The translations under genes and the position numbers were made by a program. From positions 1-50,312 of the forward strand of contig DATFXR010000605.1 in the NCBI GenBank assembly GCA_035315685.1: a stretch of DNA of 50,312 nucleotides, given 5' to 3'. The stretch comes from QHWK01 sp035315685 (GTDB taxonomy: Bacteria; Acidobacteriota; Vicinamibacteria; Vicinamibacterales; CAVVIG01). Under the pieces are notes generated by a model that did no database searches, was not told the DNA's origin, and saw nothing but the letters and a program-made list of their open reading frames with translations. Below are positions 1-8,224 of this stretch, in pieces. Positions within the stretch are counted from its first letter, which is position 1. The number at the start of each line of letters is the position of its first letter.

Positions 1-3000
1 GCTCGCGGAGATGGTCACGCTGCCGACGACCAGACCGGCGGCAACGATCGCGTCCGTGGCAGCGGTCTGTGTCGAGCCAACGACATTCGGAACAGTCGAC
101 GGCGGCGGCGCGGCGCCTACCAGGATCTCGATCGCCGCGGCGTTCCAACGGTCGCTCGTCGGCGTCGGGTTGTTGATTGTCACCGTCCCCGGCGTCGCGA
201 CCGGCGCCGCCAACGTCTGAACCCAGAACGTGCTCGCAGCGACGGTATCGACCCACTGATGCGTGAGAACCTGATCGGCGGGAACCGCGTGGGCCACCGC
301 GCGCGCGGAGTCGTTGGCCGCCATGTAGACGACCGACGCCGCCTTCGTGGCCGTCAGGGCGATCGACGTCGCTCCGAAGGACGCGCTGGTGACCGCCGTC
401 GCACCAGTACCGCCGGAGCCGGTGAACGCGATCAGCGTCAGCGACTGGTGATAACCGTTCGTCACGCTCTGTACCGACGTGACGGTGCCGTTGGTGATCG
501 GTGCCGCCGCGGTCGCAGTCCAGACTTCCGCGGTACCGAACTGAGCGTTCGAGCGGACCGCGAGCGTCCAGGTGAGACCGGCGCTGGTGATCGCGAGCGT
601 CTGCTTCGGCGACACGCTGAGCGGACCAGCGGAAGTCGCGAAGAGCACAAGCAGTTCATTCGCGGCGGTCGTGCTGAACGGCGGCGTGGTGACGGTGCCG
701 GTTCCGTCGACGGAGACTGTCTTGTCGATCGCGAGAGTGGCCGGAGCGGGCGGACCAGTCGACACGAGCAACGCGATCGGGCTACCGGTCGGCACCGCGA
801 CGCCTGCATTGGGACTCTGGCTGATTACCGATCCGGCGGCGACTGTTGTGCTCGTCGCGTTCGTCACGACACCGACGACGAGGCCGGCATTCGTGATCGC
901 CGCCGATGCCGCGGCTTGCGTCAGCCCCACGACGTTCGGCACCGTCGCCTGCGGCGGCCCGGATGAGACGACGAGCGCGACCGCGCTCCCCGTCGCGATC
1001 TGCGTGCCCGCCGTCGGGTTCTCACTGATCACCGAGCCCGACGGGATCGTGGTGCTCGATGCAGTCGTGATCGTCCCGACCGTCAGGCCGGCGTTCGTGA
1101 TCGCCGTCGATGCCGCGGCTTGCGTCAGCCCCACGACGTTCGGCACGGCGACTCTCGGCGGCCCGGACGAGACAACGAGCGCGACCGCGCTTCCCGCCGT
1201 GACCTGGGTGCCCGCTGTCGGGTTGTGACTGATCACCAACCCGGAGGCGACGGTGGTACTCGAGGTCGAGGTAACCGGGCCGACCGTCAGGCTTGCGTTC
1301 GTGATCGCGGCGCTGGCGGCCGACTGCGTCAAGCCGACGACATTCGGAACGGACACCGCGCCCGTCGACACGACAAGGTCGACGGGACCGACGACGCCTG
1401 TCTCGGTATTCCCCGGCGGTGTCTGACTGATCACCGCACCTGCGGGAACCGTCAGGCTCGACGCCTGCGTCACGGTTCCAACCGTCAGGCCGGCCTGCGT
1501 GAGTGTCGTGGTCGCGATCGCTTGACTCTGGCCGACGACGTCCGGCACGACCATGACGACGTCGATCGTCACGCTCGCAGTGGTCGTCTTGAACAGCGTC
1601 TTGTTGTCGGGCGTGAACGTCGTCGACAGCGTTTGAATGAGCCCGAGCGGCAGAATCGTCCCCGCCGCCGGGGTGTAGACGAACGTGCCGGGCGTATTCG
1701 CGGTAGCGTTCAGTTGTGTCGGACCGAGTGCCGCGCCGTGCACCAGGCGCGCCGGCGGCGGCCACGTGATGATCGGTGTCTGCAGGTTCGTCACCGTCAC
1801 CGACACGGCCGCTGCCGTCGTTGTGTTGCCTGCAGCGTCGCGCGCGATGGCGGTGAGCGTGTGCGTGCCGTTGAAGGCCGTCTCGGTATTCCACAGGAGC
1901 GAGTACGGTGCGCTCGTGACCTCGACCCCGAGATCGGCACCGTCCAACTTGAACTGCACGCCGGCGACGGCCACGTTGTCGGATGCCATCGCCGTCACCG
2001 ACACCGTACCGGTGGCGCCCGCCTGATCGAGCGGCGCCGTGATCGCCACTGTCGGCGCGACGACGTCGGGTGCGCCGACGAACGACGTGGTGACGATGTC
2101 GAAGATCGATGCGCCTTCGGTCCAGATCAGACCAACGAGGCCGTTCCCGACCTGCGGCGATCCGGAGAGAGAACGGCGCGTCTGCACGCCGACGTCGGTG
2201 CCAGGGATCGCGGTCCACGCCGACCACGCTGCGCCGTCGAACCTGGCGCAGAGGATCGTGTTGGCGGCATCGGTATTGACGACGCACACGAATACGTTGA
2301 CGCCGTCATTGGCCGCAAACACTCCGACGCCAGCCTTCGCCGCCTGGCCCTGTCCAAACGCCGGCGGCGCCGGGGACATCGGCGACCATGAATTGCCCGC
2401 GACGTTGTATGACGCCGCGTCGATGCCACCGCCACTCGCCTTCCGCCGGAACACGTAAATCTGGTTGACGTCGAGCGCGGCGAGACCCCAGTCGTTCTGA
2501 TCGATCGCCGCAGCGGTCGGAAAGACGTCGCCGTTGCCGCCGGTCTGTGATCCGATGACGATGGCGGGCCACGTGCCGGAGGCGTTCGATTTCGTGTAAC
2601 GCAGATTGGTGAGGGTTGGCTCGGTGCCCTGGCCGTTGTCGTAGACGGCGAGCATCACGTTGTTGGCGAGCGGTGCGAATGCCATCGCGTTGTTCTGGTT
2701 CTTCATCGTGCCGTCGAAAACGGTCGGATTCGAGAACCCGTTGCTCCACGTGCTGCCGGTATCCACGTTGGCGGATCTGCGCGCGTTCGCGTCCACTTCC
2801 TGCTGGAGGATCGGCCCGCCGGTGTGGATGAATCGTCCCGACGACACGCCGACAACGTTGCCGTGCGGCAGGGTCCACGTCGCGGCAGGTTCATCCCAGA
2901 AATTCCAGGTGCCCCACGCGATCGTCGTGCCGGTGACGACGGCGCGGATGTGACCAGTGCGGCCGTTCTGCCCATCGAACGCCATACTGATGTCGGCGTG

Positions 3001-3519
3001 AATGACGTCGGTGGGGCTGTTATTCAGGTAGGCGACGCCAAGCGATCGGCCACCTCTGAGCGCGCCGTTCGGAGATCCGGCGGCAGCGGTCGGACTGTCG
3101 GCCGCGGCCGACCACGTCGCCGTCGTGAGATCCGGGCCCGACGAGACATAGGCCTTGACCACGTGGTTCGTGCCGCCGTTCGAATCGTTCGCCGACGTCA
3201 GCGTGAATAACCACCAGAGGTGCGAGTTCACGGCGTAGACGAGGTGCGATTGGGCGGAATGGCCCGTCGCGTCGCCGAACGTTCCCGCTATCTGATTGCC
3301 GATGGTAACGGGAGCAGGCGCGCCGCCGAGGCCCTGCGTCAACCGCAGTCCGAGCGCTCGTGCAGCGCCGCTCTGGGCCGGAAGCAGGCTGGCGGCGAGA
3401 TCGCCCGGCGTGGCGGCGTTCCCGGACCATGAGCCGGAAAGGAACGCGCCGGATGTAATTGGTACACTGAGACTGAGTGCTGCAATGAACGCAGCGAGAC
3501 CGAGCAGACGAAGTCGCAT
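1..3519 (-). CDS. Secreted beta-propeller / Ig-like / PASTA-repeat protein, 3' end outside window
   Basis: The frame is open from ATG at 3519 to the window edge (1173 codons, no stop), so the C-terminus is missing. It begins with a signal peptide (RLRLLGLAAFIAALSLS). Residues of about 35-460 look like a sialidase-type repeat fold. An Ig-like domain follows (about 480-570, APTVAITAP start), then an 'ITWPPPA' type bacterial Ig repeat (about 575-655). Four PASTA-like units come next (VPNVVGLTQ...). A beta-rich domain follows (IDKTVSVDGTGTVTTPPF), and a fifth PASTA unit starts at the edge. GGGGAG lies just before the ATG. The protein is probably exported and cell-surface or extracellular; its ligand is unknown. 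PASTA units usually sit on penicillin-binding proteins or kinases, but neither catalytic domain is present in the visible part. Confidence 0.85.
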   Translation of the reverse strand, partial: MRLRLLGLAAFIAALSLSVPITSGAFLSGSWSGNAATPGDLAASLLPAQSGAARALGLRLTQGLGGAPAPVTIGNQIAGTFGDATGHSAQSHLVYAVNSHLWWLFTLTSANDSNGGTNHVVKAYVSSGPDLTTATWSAAADSPTAAAGSPNGALRGGRSLGVAYLNNSPTDVIHADISMAFDGQNGRTGHIRAVVTGTTIAWGTWNFWDEPAATWTLPHGNVVGVSSGRFIHTGGPILQQEVDANARRSANVDTGSTWSNGFSNPTVFDGTMKNQNNAMAFAPLANNVMLAVYDNGQGTEPTLTNLRYTKSNASGTWPAIVIGSQTGGNGDVFPTAAAIDQNDWGLAALDVNQIYVFRRKASGGGIDAASYNVAGNSWSPMSPAPPAFGQGQAAKAGVGVFAANDGVNVFVCVVNTDAANTILCARFDGAAWSAWTAIPGTDVGVQTRRSLSGSPQVGNGLVGLIWTEGASIFDIVTTSFVGAPDVVAPTVAITAPLDQAGATGTVSVTAMASDNVAVAGVQFKLDGADLGVEVTSAPYSLLWNTETAFNGTHTLTAIARDAAGNTTTAAAVSVTVTNLQTPIITWPPPARLVHGAALGPTQLNATANTPGTFVYTPAAGTILPLGLIQTLSTTFTPDNKTLFKTTTASVTIDVVMVVPDVVGQSQAIATTTLTQAGLTVGTVTQASSLTVPAGAVISQTPPGNTETGVVGPVDLVVSTGAVSVPNVVGLTQSAASAAITNASLTVGPVTSTSSTTVASGLVISHNPTAGTQVTAGSAVALVVSSGPPRVAVPNVVGLTQAAASTAITNAGLTVGTITTASSTTIPSGSVISENPTAGTQIATGSAVALVVSSGPPQATVPNVVGLTQAAASAAITNAGLVVGVVTNATSTTVAAGSVISQSPNAGVAVPTGSPIALLVSTGPPAPATLAIDKTVSVDGTGTVTTPPFSTTAANELLVLFATSAGPLSVSPKQTLAITSAGLTWTLAVRSNAQFGTAEVWTATAAAPITNGTVTSVQSVTNGYHQSLTLIAFTGSGGTGATAVTSASFGATSIALTATKAASVVYMAANDSARAVAHAVPADQVLTHQWVDTVAASTFWVQTLAAPVATPGTVTINNPTPTSDRWNAAAIEILVGAAPPPSTVPNVVGSTQTAATDAIVAAGLVVGSVTISAS
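760..1555 (-). repeat. Four tandem PASTA-coding repeats, 204/198-bp period
   Basis: The same DNA block, with anchor gttcggc/attcgga, recurs at about 934, 1138, 1342 and 1540. Spacings are 204, 204 and 198 bp, which is 68, 68 and 66 codons. The units around 860-1030 and 1070-1230 are nearly identical over long runs, which indicates recent duplication or gene conversion. A further copy of the anchor is at about 84, after an intervening domain. Confidence 0.8.
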
Positions 3520-3864
3520 CACTCCCCGCGAATCGGAATCGGTAGTTGTCTAAATTGCGCGCACCAACTTGGACTGCGGGGACAGATGCAAAGAAATGAC
3601 CGGGATCTCCCCGCCACTATCGACGGAAATCCAGACCGGCAGATTCGACTAGTCTTCCTGAGAGTAGAGATCGGTTTTGATCCGGGGCGACCGGGCACCC
3701 AGGGATGGGGCGTGAGCGCGCAGCCTGATTAACGACGAGCGGACCCGAGGGGAACGAGATTCCTCGCCCCGGGCTCCTCGTGCAGTGATGGTGACGCGGA
3801 CGGGGGTCATGCGCCACATCAAACTTTCGATATAGACGCACGTGGATGATGCTTCAGGGTCGTG
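3520..3864. other. Intergenic, no gene recognised
   Basis: This lies between the start of the PASTA protein and the 3' end of the membrane-protein gene. The open frames here have no ribosome-binding site and arginine/proline-rich, shadow-like composition. It should contain the promoter for the gene starting at 3519, but no convincing -35/-10 pair was seen. Confidence 0.4.
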
Positions 3865-4350
3865 TCAGACCATCGCGCGCTCTACCGGTTCCGCCGTGCG
3901 GAAAGGCCCCGTGATCGCCAGAGCGCCGAAGACGAGGGCGAGGCCGAGATATTCCGTCAGCTCGAACGGTCCGATCGCGTTGACCATCCAGTCGTACCGC
4001 ATGGCCGACACCAGCGCGATCGTGTTGCCCACGAGCAGCGCCCACCATGCCCAGCGCTCGCCGCGGCGAAAGGCGGTGACGGCGATCGCGACGCCCATCA
4101 CGCCGAACACCATGCAATACAAGCCATACAAGCGGAAGACGATCGAGATGTACCTCGCAGTCATGGGAGACGCGTTCACGAGCTCCGACCACGAGGACTT
4201 CGTGAAGCCCTCGTAGCCGGCGGTCAGAATCGGAGTCCCGCCAGGTCCCAGCAGGTGATCCGGGAATGCAGCAGCCATCCCGCCCCAGGCGATACAGCTG
4301 GCGTCGACGATGAGCACGAGAATCCAGGCAGCGAGGCGACGGCGATTCAT
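3865..4350 (-). CDS. Small integral membrane protein
   Basis: This is a 161-residue protein with about four hydrophobic segments: AAWILVLIVDASCIAWGG, then ISIVFRLYGLYCMVFGVMGVAIAV, WAWWALLVGNTIAL and YLGLALVFGALAI. The start at 4350 is chosen because GGAGG lies 6 nt upstream of that ATG; the open frame continues to 4431 without such support. I do not recognise a named family. It is the last gene of a same-strand run (sigma-54 activator, selenoprotein, haem-binding protein, this gene), with a 77-bp gap to the gene before it. A role as membrane partner of the redox proteins is inference from position only. Confidence 0.7.
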   Translation of the reverse strand: MNRRRLAAWILVLIVDASCIAWGGMAAAFPDHLLGPGGTPILTAGYEGFTKSSWSELVNASPMTARYISIVFRLYGLYCMVFGVMGVAIAVTAFRRGERWAWWALLVGNTIALVSAMRYDWMVNAIGPFELTEYLGLALVFGALAITGPFRTAEPVERAMV

Positions 4351-4427
4351 GACAGGCCTCCAGCGAATTTCAGCAATCAACGCATGCATGCGTGAGCGAG
4401 AGAGTCGTCTGGCTTCAGATCGTCTTG

Positions 4428-4865
4428 TCAATCACGCACCGCGGCACAGATCGTCTCCACGTCCTCAATCGAGAGCCGCGTTTCGGGTCGCAGCACGGCG
4501 TAGAGCCCGGGCATCATCCCGGCCCTGACGTCCTGACAGGACGCCGACAGCAGCCGCCGCTGCTGCTCCGTCGGATACGACGCCCACTCCGAGAAGTTGA
4601 CGGCCTCGCGCCCCTTCGTCACGGCGTACGACATGAGCCAGGACAGGGGGGCCACCTGCGTGTACCGCGGCCACACTGTCGCGTTCGAATGACAGTCGCG
4701 GCATGAGCGATCCACGATCGCGCCGAGTCCGCTCGGCAGTCCCGCGTGCGCCTGAATGGTGCGATCGACGTCAATCGCGGGATTCGCGCGCACGGGACGC
4801 ACCAGCTGCGCGGCGGCGAAGACAACGACGAAGACAACGGCGGCCTGCTTCAGCTTTTTGCGCAT
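4428..4865 (-). CDS. Haem-binding domain protein (CxxCH), periplasmic
   Basis: 145 residues. An N-terminal hydrophobic anchor or signal (about 7-22) is followed by one c-type haem motif, CRDCH at residues 55-59. The 'CHSNATVWPRYTQVAPLSW' region and a later 'NFSEW' are typical of the haem-binding domain family (Haem_bd) as I know it. AGGAGG sits 5 nt before ATG. The start overlaps the end of the upstream selenoprotein gene by 16 bp, so the two are probably translationally coupled. A single covalent haem outside the cytoplasm implies electron transfer. A partnership with the selenoprotein is inferred from the overlap. Confidence 0.85.
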   Translation of the reverse strand: MRKKLKQAAVVFVVVFAAAQLVRPVRANPAIDVDRTIQAHAGLPSGLGAIVDRSCRDCHSNATVWPRYTQVAPLSWLMSYAVTKGREAVNFSEWASYPTEQQRRLLSASCQDVRAGMMPGLYAVLRPETRLSIEDVETICAAVRD

Positions 4866-5758
4866 AGTTCCTCCTCACGCCGTGGAATGCGTCCGCTGTA
4901 CAGGTTCGGCAACAGCCACGGCTTCCTCGTCATGAGCTCCGCGATCGGCGATGGCGGAACGTCCTTCGATTGGTTGCGCGCTCTGGCCGGGGAGTCGGGC
5001 CACACGAACGGGAGCTCGACGTACGTATCCGGCTCCGTCGCACGCGCCACGACCTCCAGCATCGCGCGCAGCACTTTGCGCTGGCCGTCCGCGTCGTGCG
5101 GATTTCCGAGTGGACGGCCCATCGGATAGCTGATGCCTGCCAGCCGCGGGACGCCGACCGCGCGCGTCAGATCGGGAATCATCGACAGCGAGACGGTCGG
5201 GATGCCGCTCGCCTCGATCACGCGTTGAACCAGTCCGACGGACCGGCAGCAGAAAGGTCACGCCGGCACCAGCGCAGCTGCGTCCACGTCGTCCGCGCGC
5301 ATGCGTTCCGCGATCGCCGGCGCGGTCTCGCTCACGAGCACGTCCGGCTCGAGGATGTAGCCCATGATCGAGTAGTGTCGCGGCGCCGCCTGGCCGACGA
5401 CGCCTTCCTGCGCCAGTTCGGTAAGCCGCCGCATCGGCAGGACGACGTCGAGGTCGGCCTGACCGAACCGCGGATCGATGTGCAGGTGATAGATGCGCGC
5501 GTCCGACTCCGTCGTGCCCAGCGGAATCACCCGGAAGCCGGGATCGCCCCACCAGGGATCGCGGCGCTCGCGCTCCTGGTCGAACGGACGGTCGTCGTTG
5601 CGCGCGATGCCGGCCGTCGAGACGAGCGCGATTGTGCAGTCGCTGAGCGGCCTAGTCAGCGGTGTAAACGGAATACTGTCCGCGTGCTGACGTGACGCCC
5701 ACGCCTTCATCACGTGGCGCGTCGCGAAGTCGAGGAAGCGATAGGAGTCGATGCTCAT
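4850..5758 (-). CDS. Selenoprotein: GrdB/PrdB-like glycine/sarcosine/betaine/D-proline reductase family subunit, UGA = Sec
   Basis: 302 residues including Sec at codon 167 (TGA at 5258-5260). Residues 1-166 contain 'VSTAGI', 'DPGFRVIP' and 'APRHYSIMGY', which I recognise from GrdB-like proteins. The frame then reads VPA-U-PFCCRSVGLVQ and continues in phase to a TAA/TAG/TGA-free end at 4850, giving the family's conserved U-x-x-C motif followed by 'IEASGIPTVSLS'. Both halves match one family without a shift, which argues against a nonsense mutation. A SECIS-like hairpin directly follows the UGA. GAGGTG lies 4 nt before ATG. Clostridial relatives reduce glycine, sarcosine, betaine or D-proline. 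The non-clostridial members have no known substrate to my knowledge, so the substrate is open. The 3' end overlaps the haem-binding gene. Confidence 0.9.
5230..5260 (-). promoter_or_regulatory. UGA plus bacterial SECIS-like hairpin (GrdB-like gene)
   Basis: In mRNA sense, UGA (5260-5258) is followed by 11 nt, then the stem CCGGUCC (5246-5240), loop GUC (5239-5237) and stem GGACUGG (5236-5230). This gives 7 pairs, one of them G-U. The loop begins 19 nt after UGA with a G in its first position. Bacterial SECIS elements are known to lie immediately after UGA with the apical loop about 16-37 nt away and a G among the first loop bases. Confidence 0.8.
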
Positions 5759-5887
5759 TGTGCACCTCGCGGCAGATGGCCCCGCGTCGCGTCGGGTCGC
5801 TGTGGAATGCGGATCGAAGTGTGTCGTCGTCTATCAGCCGGCCGATCAGGATTCCATGCCGCGCCGAGCCATGTCGCACGATCACGA

Positions 5888-5903
5888 GGCAAACGGCCTG
5901 CCA
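5888..5903 (-). promoter_or_regulatory. Sigma-54 (-24/-12) promoter for the selenoprotein operon
   Basis: The minus strand reads TGGCAGG-CCGT-TTGC, an exact GG-N10-GC element and close to the TGGCACG-N4-TTGC consensus. Transcription would start near 5877, giving a leader of about 120 nt before the ATG at 5758. The gene immediately upstream encodes a sigma-54 activator, which strongly supports the call. Confidence 0.8.
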
Positions 5904-5949
5904 GCACCGGACGCGGCGCGCGCGGCGAGATTCGTGAGATGGCGTTGCG

Positions 5950-5992
5950 TGTTGCTCCGATATCGACAACCGTTGTCGATCCGTGAGCAACA
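5950..5992 (-). promoter_or_regulatory. 43-bp nested dyad, probable activator-binding site (UAS)
   Basis: The core ATCGACAACCGTTGTCGAT (5962-5980) is a perfect palindrome of 9+1+9. It is flanked symmetrically, 4 bp on each side, by the outer arms TGTTGCTC (minus strand, 5992-5985) and GAGCAACA (5957-5950). It lies about 50-90 bp upstream of the -24 element, where enhancers of sigma-54 activators are commonly found. It is also just after the activator gene, but there is no T-tract and the 1-nt core loop is poor for an RNA hairpin, so a terminator is less likely. Confidence 0.65.
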
Positions 5993-6009
5993 ACCGTCGA
6001 TGTCTTCGC

Positions 6010-8097
6010 TCAGGGCGTGTGCGTGTCGAGGCCGTGCTTGCGAAGGCGGACGTAGAGCTGCGCGCGGGTGAGGCCCAGTGCCCTCGCGGCTTCGGACTTG
6101 TTGAAGCGCGCTTCTGCCAGCGCCTTCTCGATCATCGCGCGTTCGACCGTCTTGAGACTGTCGGGTGGGTCCGGAGAACGCGGGGCCCGAGGAGGAGTCG
6201 ACGCGGGATGAAGCGCGAGATGATCGGCGGCGATCAGTCCGCCGTCGCACAGGATGGCCGCGCGCTCGAGGATGTTGCGCAGCTCGCGGACGTTGCCCGG
6301 CCAGTGATAGCCGAGCAGCGCCTGCCGCGCCTCGCGCGAGATGCCGGCCGGCGATCGGCCGATCGACCGGCCGATTTCGGCGATGAACGCTTCGCTCAAC
6401 GGCAGCACGTCGTCGCGCCGCTCGCGCAGCGGCGGGAGGTGCATCGCGAAGACGTTCAAGCGATAGTACAGGTCCTCGCGGAATTGTCCCCGGTCGATCG
6501 CCTTCGGCAGGTCTCGATTGGTCGCCGCGATGATCCGGGCGTCGGTCTTGAGGACGCGCGTGCCACCAAGGCGCTGGAACTCGCGTTCTTCGAGCACGCG
6601 CAGGAACTTCGCCTGCGCCGCGATGCTCATTTCGCCGACTTCGTCGAGAAACAGAACGCCGCCGGCGGCCTGTTCGAGCTGGCCCGGCTTGCTCTGCGTG
6701 GCGCCGGTGAACGCTCCGCGCTCGTAGCCGAACAGCTCCGCTTCGAGCAGCTGCTCGGGAAGGGCCGCGCAGTTGAGCGCCACGAACGGGCCATTCGCGC
6801 GCGACGAGGCACGGTGGATGAACCGCGCGACGACCTCCTTGCCGGTGCCCGACTCGCCCAGCAGCAGCACCGTCGCCTCGGTGCCGGCGACCTGTGTAGC
6901 CTGCGTCAACGCGGCGCGCCACGGGGGCGCATTGCCGACAATCTTCCGGAATCCGGACCGCGCATTCAGCTCTTCGGTCAGCGCGTGCACACGCGACTCG
7001 AGCAGCGCCGCGCGCACCGTCGCCTCGTCGGCGCGCTTCGACGCCTCGGCGCCACGGCCGCGGGACAGATTCAGCGCGACGCGATCACGGATCCGCCGCG
7101 CGACGAGCAGGTCGGCATCGGTGTACAGCCCACGTTCGAACGAGAGAAACGCGAGCGCCGCGACCAACTCGCCATCGAGCCGAATCGCCATCTCGATGCA
7201 CGAGCGATAGCCGCGTTTCGCGCCTTCCTCGTGCCGCCAGATCGGATGCGCCGCCAGATCGTCGATGACTTCCGCGTCCCAGTCACGATCCGCGACGATT
7301 TCCGGTGGGACGTCGTACTCGTCGGGAAACGGCGTGCCGCCCGCGCCACTGCTCGCGTACAGCTTCGCCCTGCGGCCGCCAGGCATCCCCACGATCAGCA
7401 GGAGCATGTCGTGCGCCAGCACCCGCCGCGCGATCGCGGAGACCCGGTCGAAGACGTCGCGCAGATCGCCGCTGTCGATCAGCGTCGCCAGCAAATCGTC
7501 GAGCAGCTCGAGCGCGGCGGTCCGCGCCCGCAGCCCTCCGGCCTCACGCGCCTGCTCGGCGAGCCGTTGGTGCGACAGGGCGAGCGCGACGTGGTCGGCG
7601 ATGCGCTGGGCAATCGGCACGTCCGCGCGGACATAGACACCCGGAGCCTTTGACATGATGGTGAGAATGGCGGCGAGGCGTCCATGGATGCGAACTGGCA
7701 CCCTCAGCAGCGACCGATGGCCAGGCGTAACGAGATGCGGAGGTCGTCGAGGCGCATCGGCCTGGACATCGTCGAGAATCTCGAACTCCCACGGCTCGAT
7801 CAGCAGGTGATTGGCCTCGTCGGGCACGGGCTGCGCAGCGGGCGTTTCCGCAGGTGCCGCGCCCGCGACGACATACGGCACGACATGTTCGCGATCGTCG
7901 GTGAGTACCTGCACCGTGATGGCGTCGTGGCTGAGGACGCGGCTGGCGATGTCCGAGACGCGCGTCAGCACCTCTCGCACGTCGAGCACGTCGATCAGCA
8001 TCGCCAACAGTTCGTCTACGACGCCGAGGCGACGAAGCCGCGCGAGCTCCGCGTCGGCTCGTTTGTCTGCGTCGTGAACGCCACCAGGACGGTCCAT
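6010..8097 (-). CDS. Sigma-54-dependent transcriptional activator, two GAF-like regions + AAA+ + Fis-type HTH
   Basis: 695 residues from ATG 8097; an in-frame GTG at 8115 is the alternative start. Two GAF-like sensory regions (about 30-180 and 200-345) precede the AAA+ core. The core has Walker A GESGTGKE (about 414-421), the sigma-54 contact loop GAFTGA (about 462-467) and Walker B VLFLDEVGEM. The arginine-finger and sensor regions follow (RLNVFAMHLPPLRER). A C-terminal HTH_8/Fis helix-turn-helix (NKSEAARALGLTRAQLYVRLRKHGL) ends the protein. There is no phospho-receiver domain, so it is probably controlled by a small ligand or redox signal through the GAF regions. It lies directly upstream of the selenoprotein operon, whose promoter is of the sigma-54 type, and is its likely activator. 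Confidence 0.95.
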   Translation of the reverse strand: MDRPGGVHDADKRADAELARLRRLGVVDELLAMLIDVLDVREVLTRVSDIASRVLSHDAITVQVLTDDREHVVPYVVAGAAPAETPAAQPVPDEANHLLIEPWEFEILDDVQADAPRRPPHLVTPGHRSLLRVPVRIHGRLAAILTIMSKAPGVYVRADVPIAQRIADHVALALSHQRLAEQAREAGGLRARTAALELLDDLLATLIDSGDLRDVFDRVSAIARRVLAHDMLLLIVGMPGGRRAKLYASSGAGGTPFPDEYDVPPEIVADRDWDAEVIDDLAAHPIWRHEEGAKRGYRSCIEMAIRLDGELVAALAFLSFERGLYTDADLLVARRIRDRVALNLSRGRGAEASKRADEATVRAALLESRVHALTEELNARSGFRKIVGNAPPWRAALTQATQVAGTEATVLLLGESGTGKEVVARFIHRASSRANGPFVALNCAALPEQLLEAELFGYERGAFTGATQSKPGQLEQAAGGVLFLDEVGEMSIAAQAKFLRVLEEREFQRLGGTRVLKTDARIIAATNRDLPKAIDRGQFREDLYYRLNVFAMHLPPLRERRDDVLPLSEAFIAEIGRSIGRSPAGISREARQALLGYHWPGNVRELRNILERAAILCDGGLIAADHLALHPASTPPRAPRSPDPPDSLKTVERAMIEKALAEARFNKSEAARALGLTRAQLYVRLRKHGLDTHTP

Positions 8098-8144
8098 CGC
8101 CGTAGAGTGTCGCACACACGCGAGCGCGCCAGGATGTCTCGACA

Positions 8145-8197
8145 GGAAATCCTGAGTGCCGGATTTCCGGCGATATCATGTGCCGGATTTCCGGCGA
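8145..8197. repeat. Tandem 14-bp palindromes upstream of the activator gene
   Basis: GCCGGATTTCCGGC (GCCGGA-TT-TCCGGC) occurs at 8158-8171 and 8182-8195, exactly 24 bp apart, inside an 18-bp direct repeat (8156-8173 and 8180-8197). An inverted half, GGAAATCC, is at 8145-8152. They lie 50-110 bp before the activator start, so they may be operator sites for its own control. Confidence 0.6.
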
Positions 8198-8224
8198 CGC
8201 GATGCCCCAGCTGGAAAGTATTCG

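Noticed and set aside
1022..2391. Long Arg/Asp-rich open frames on both strands across the PASTA gene
   Set aside because: They are shadows of the repeat-coding minus frame, which alone gives recognisable domains.
3617..3841. 74-codon minus-strand open frame
   Set aside because: Basic, no family resemblance and no ribosome-binding site; typical of G+C-rich non-coding sequence.
5258..5260. TGA in the GrdB-like gene as an ordinary nonsense mutation or gene end
   Set aside because: Downstream sequence continues the same family in the same frame with the conserved U-x-x-C context, and a SECIS-like stem lies at the expected distance.
5950..5992. Nested palindrome as an intrinsic terminator of the activator gene
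   Set aside because: No T-tract, a 1-nt core loop and symmetric outer arms fit a protein-binding site better; termination cannot be excluded.
7544..8224. Continuation of the 8341 membrane-protein frame into the activator gene
   Set aside because: Composition becomes Arg-rich and matches the antiphase of the activator coding frame; only the first about 40 codons look real.
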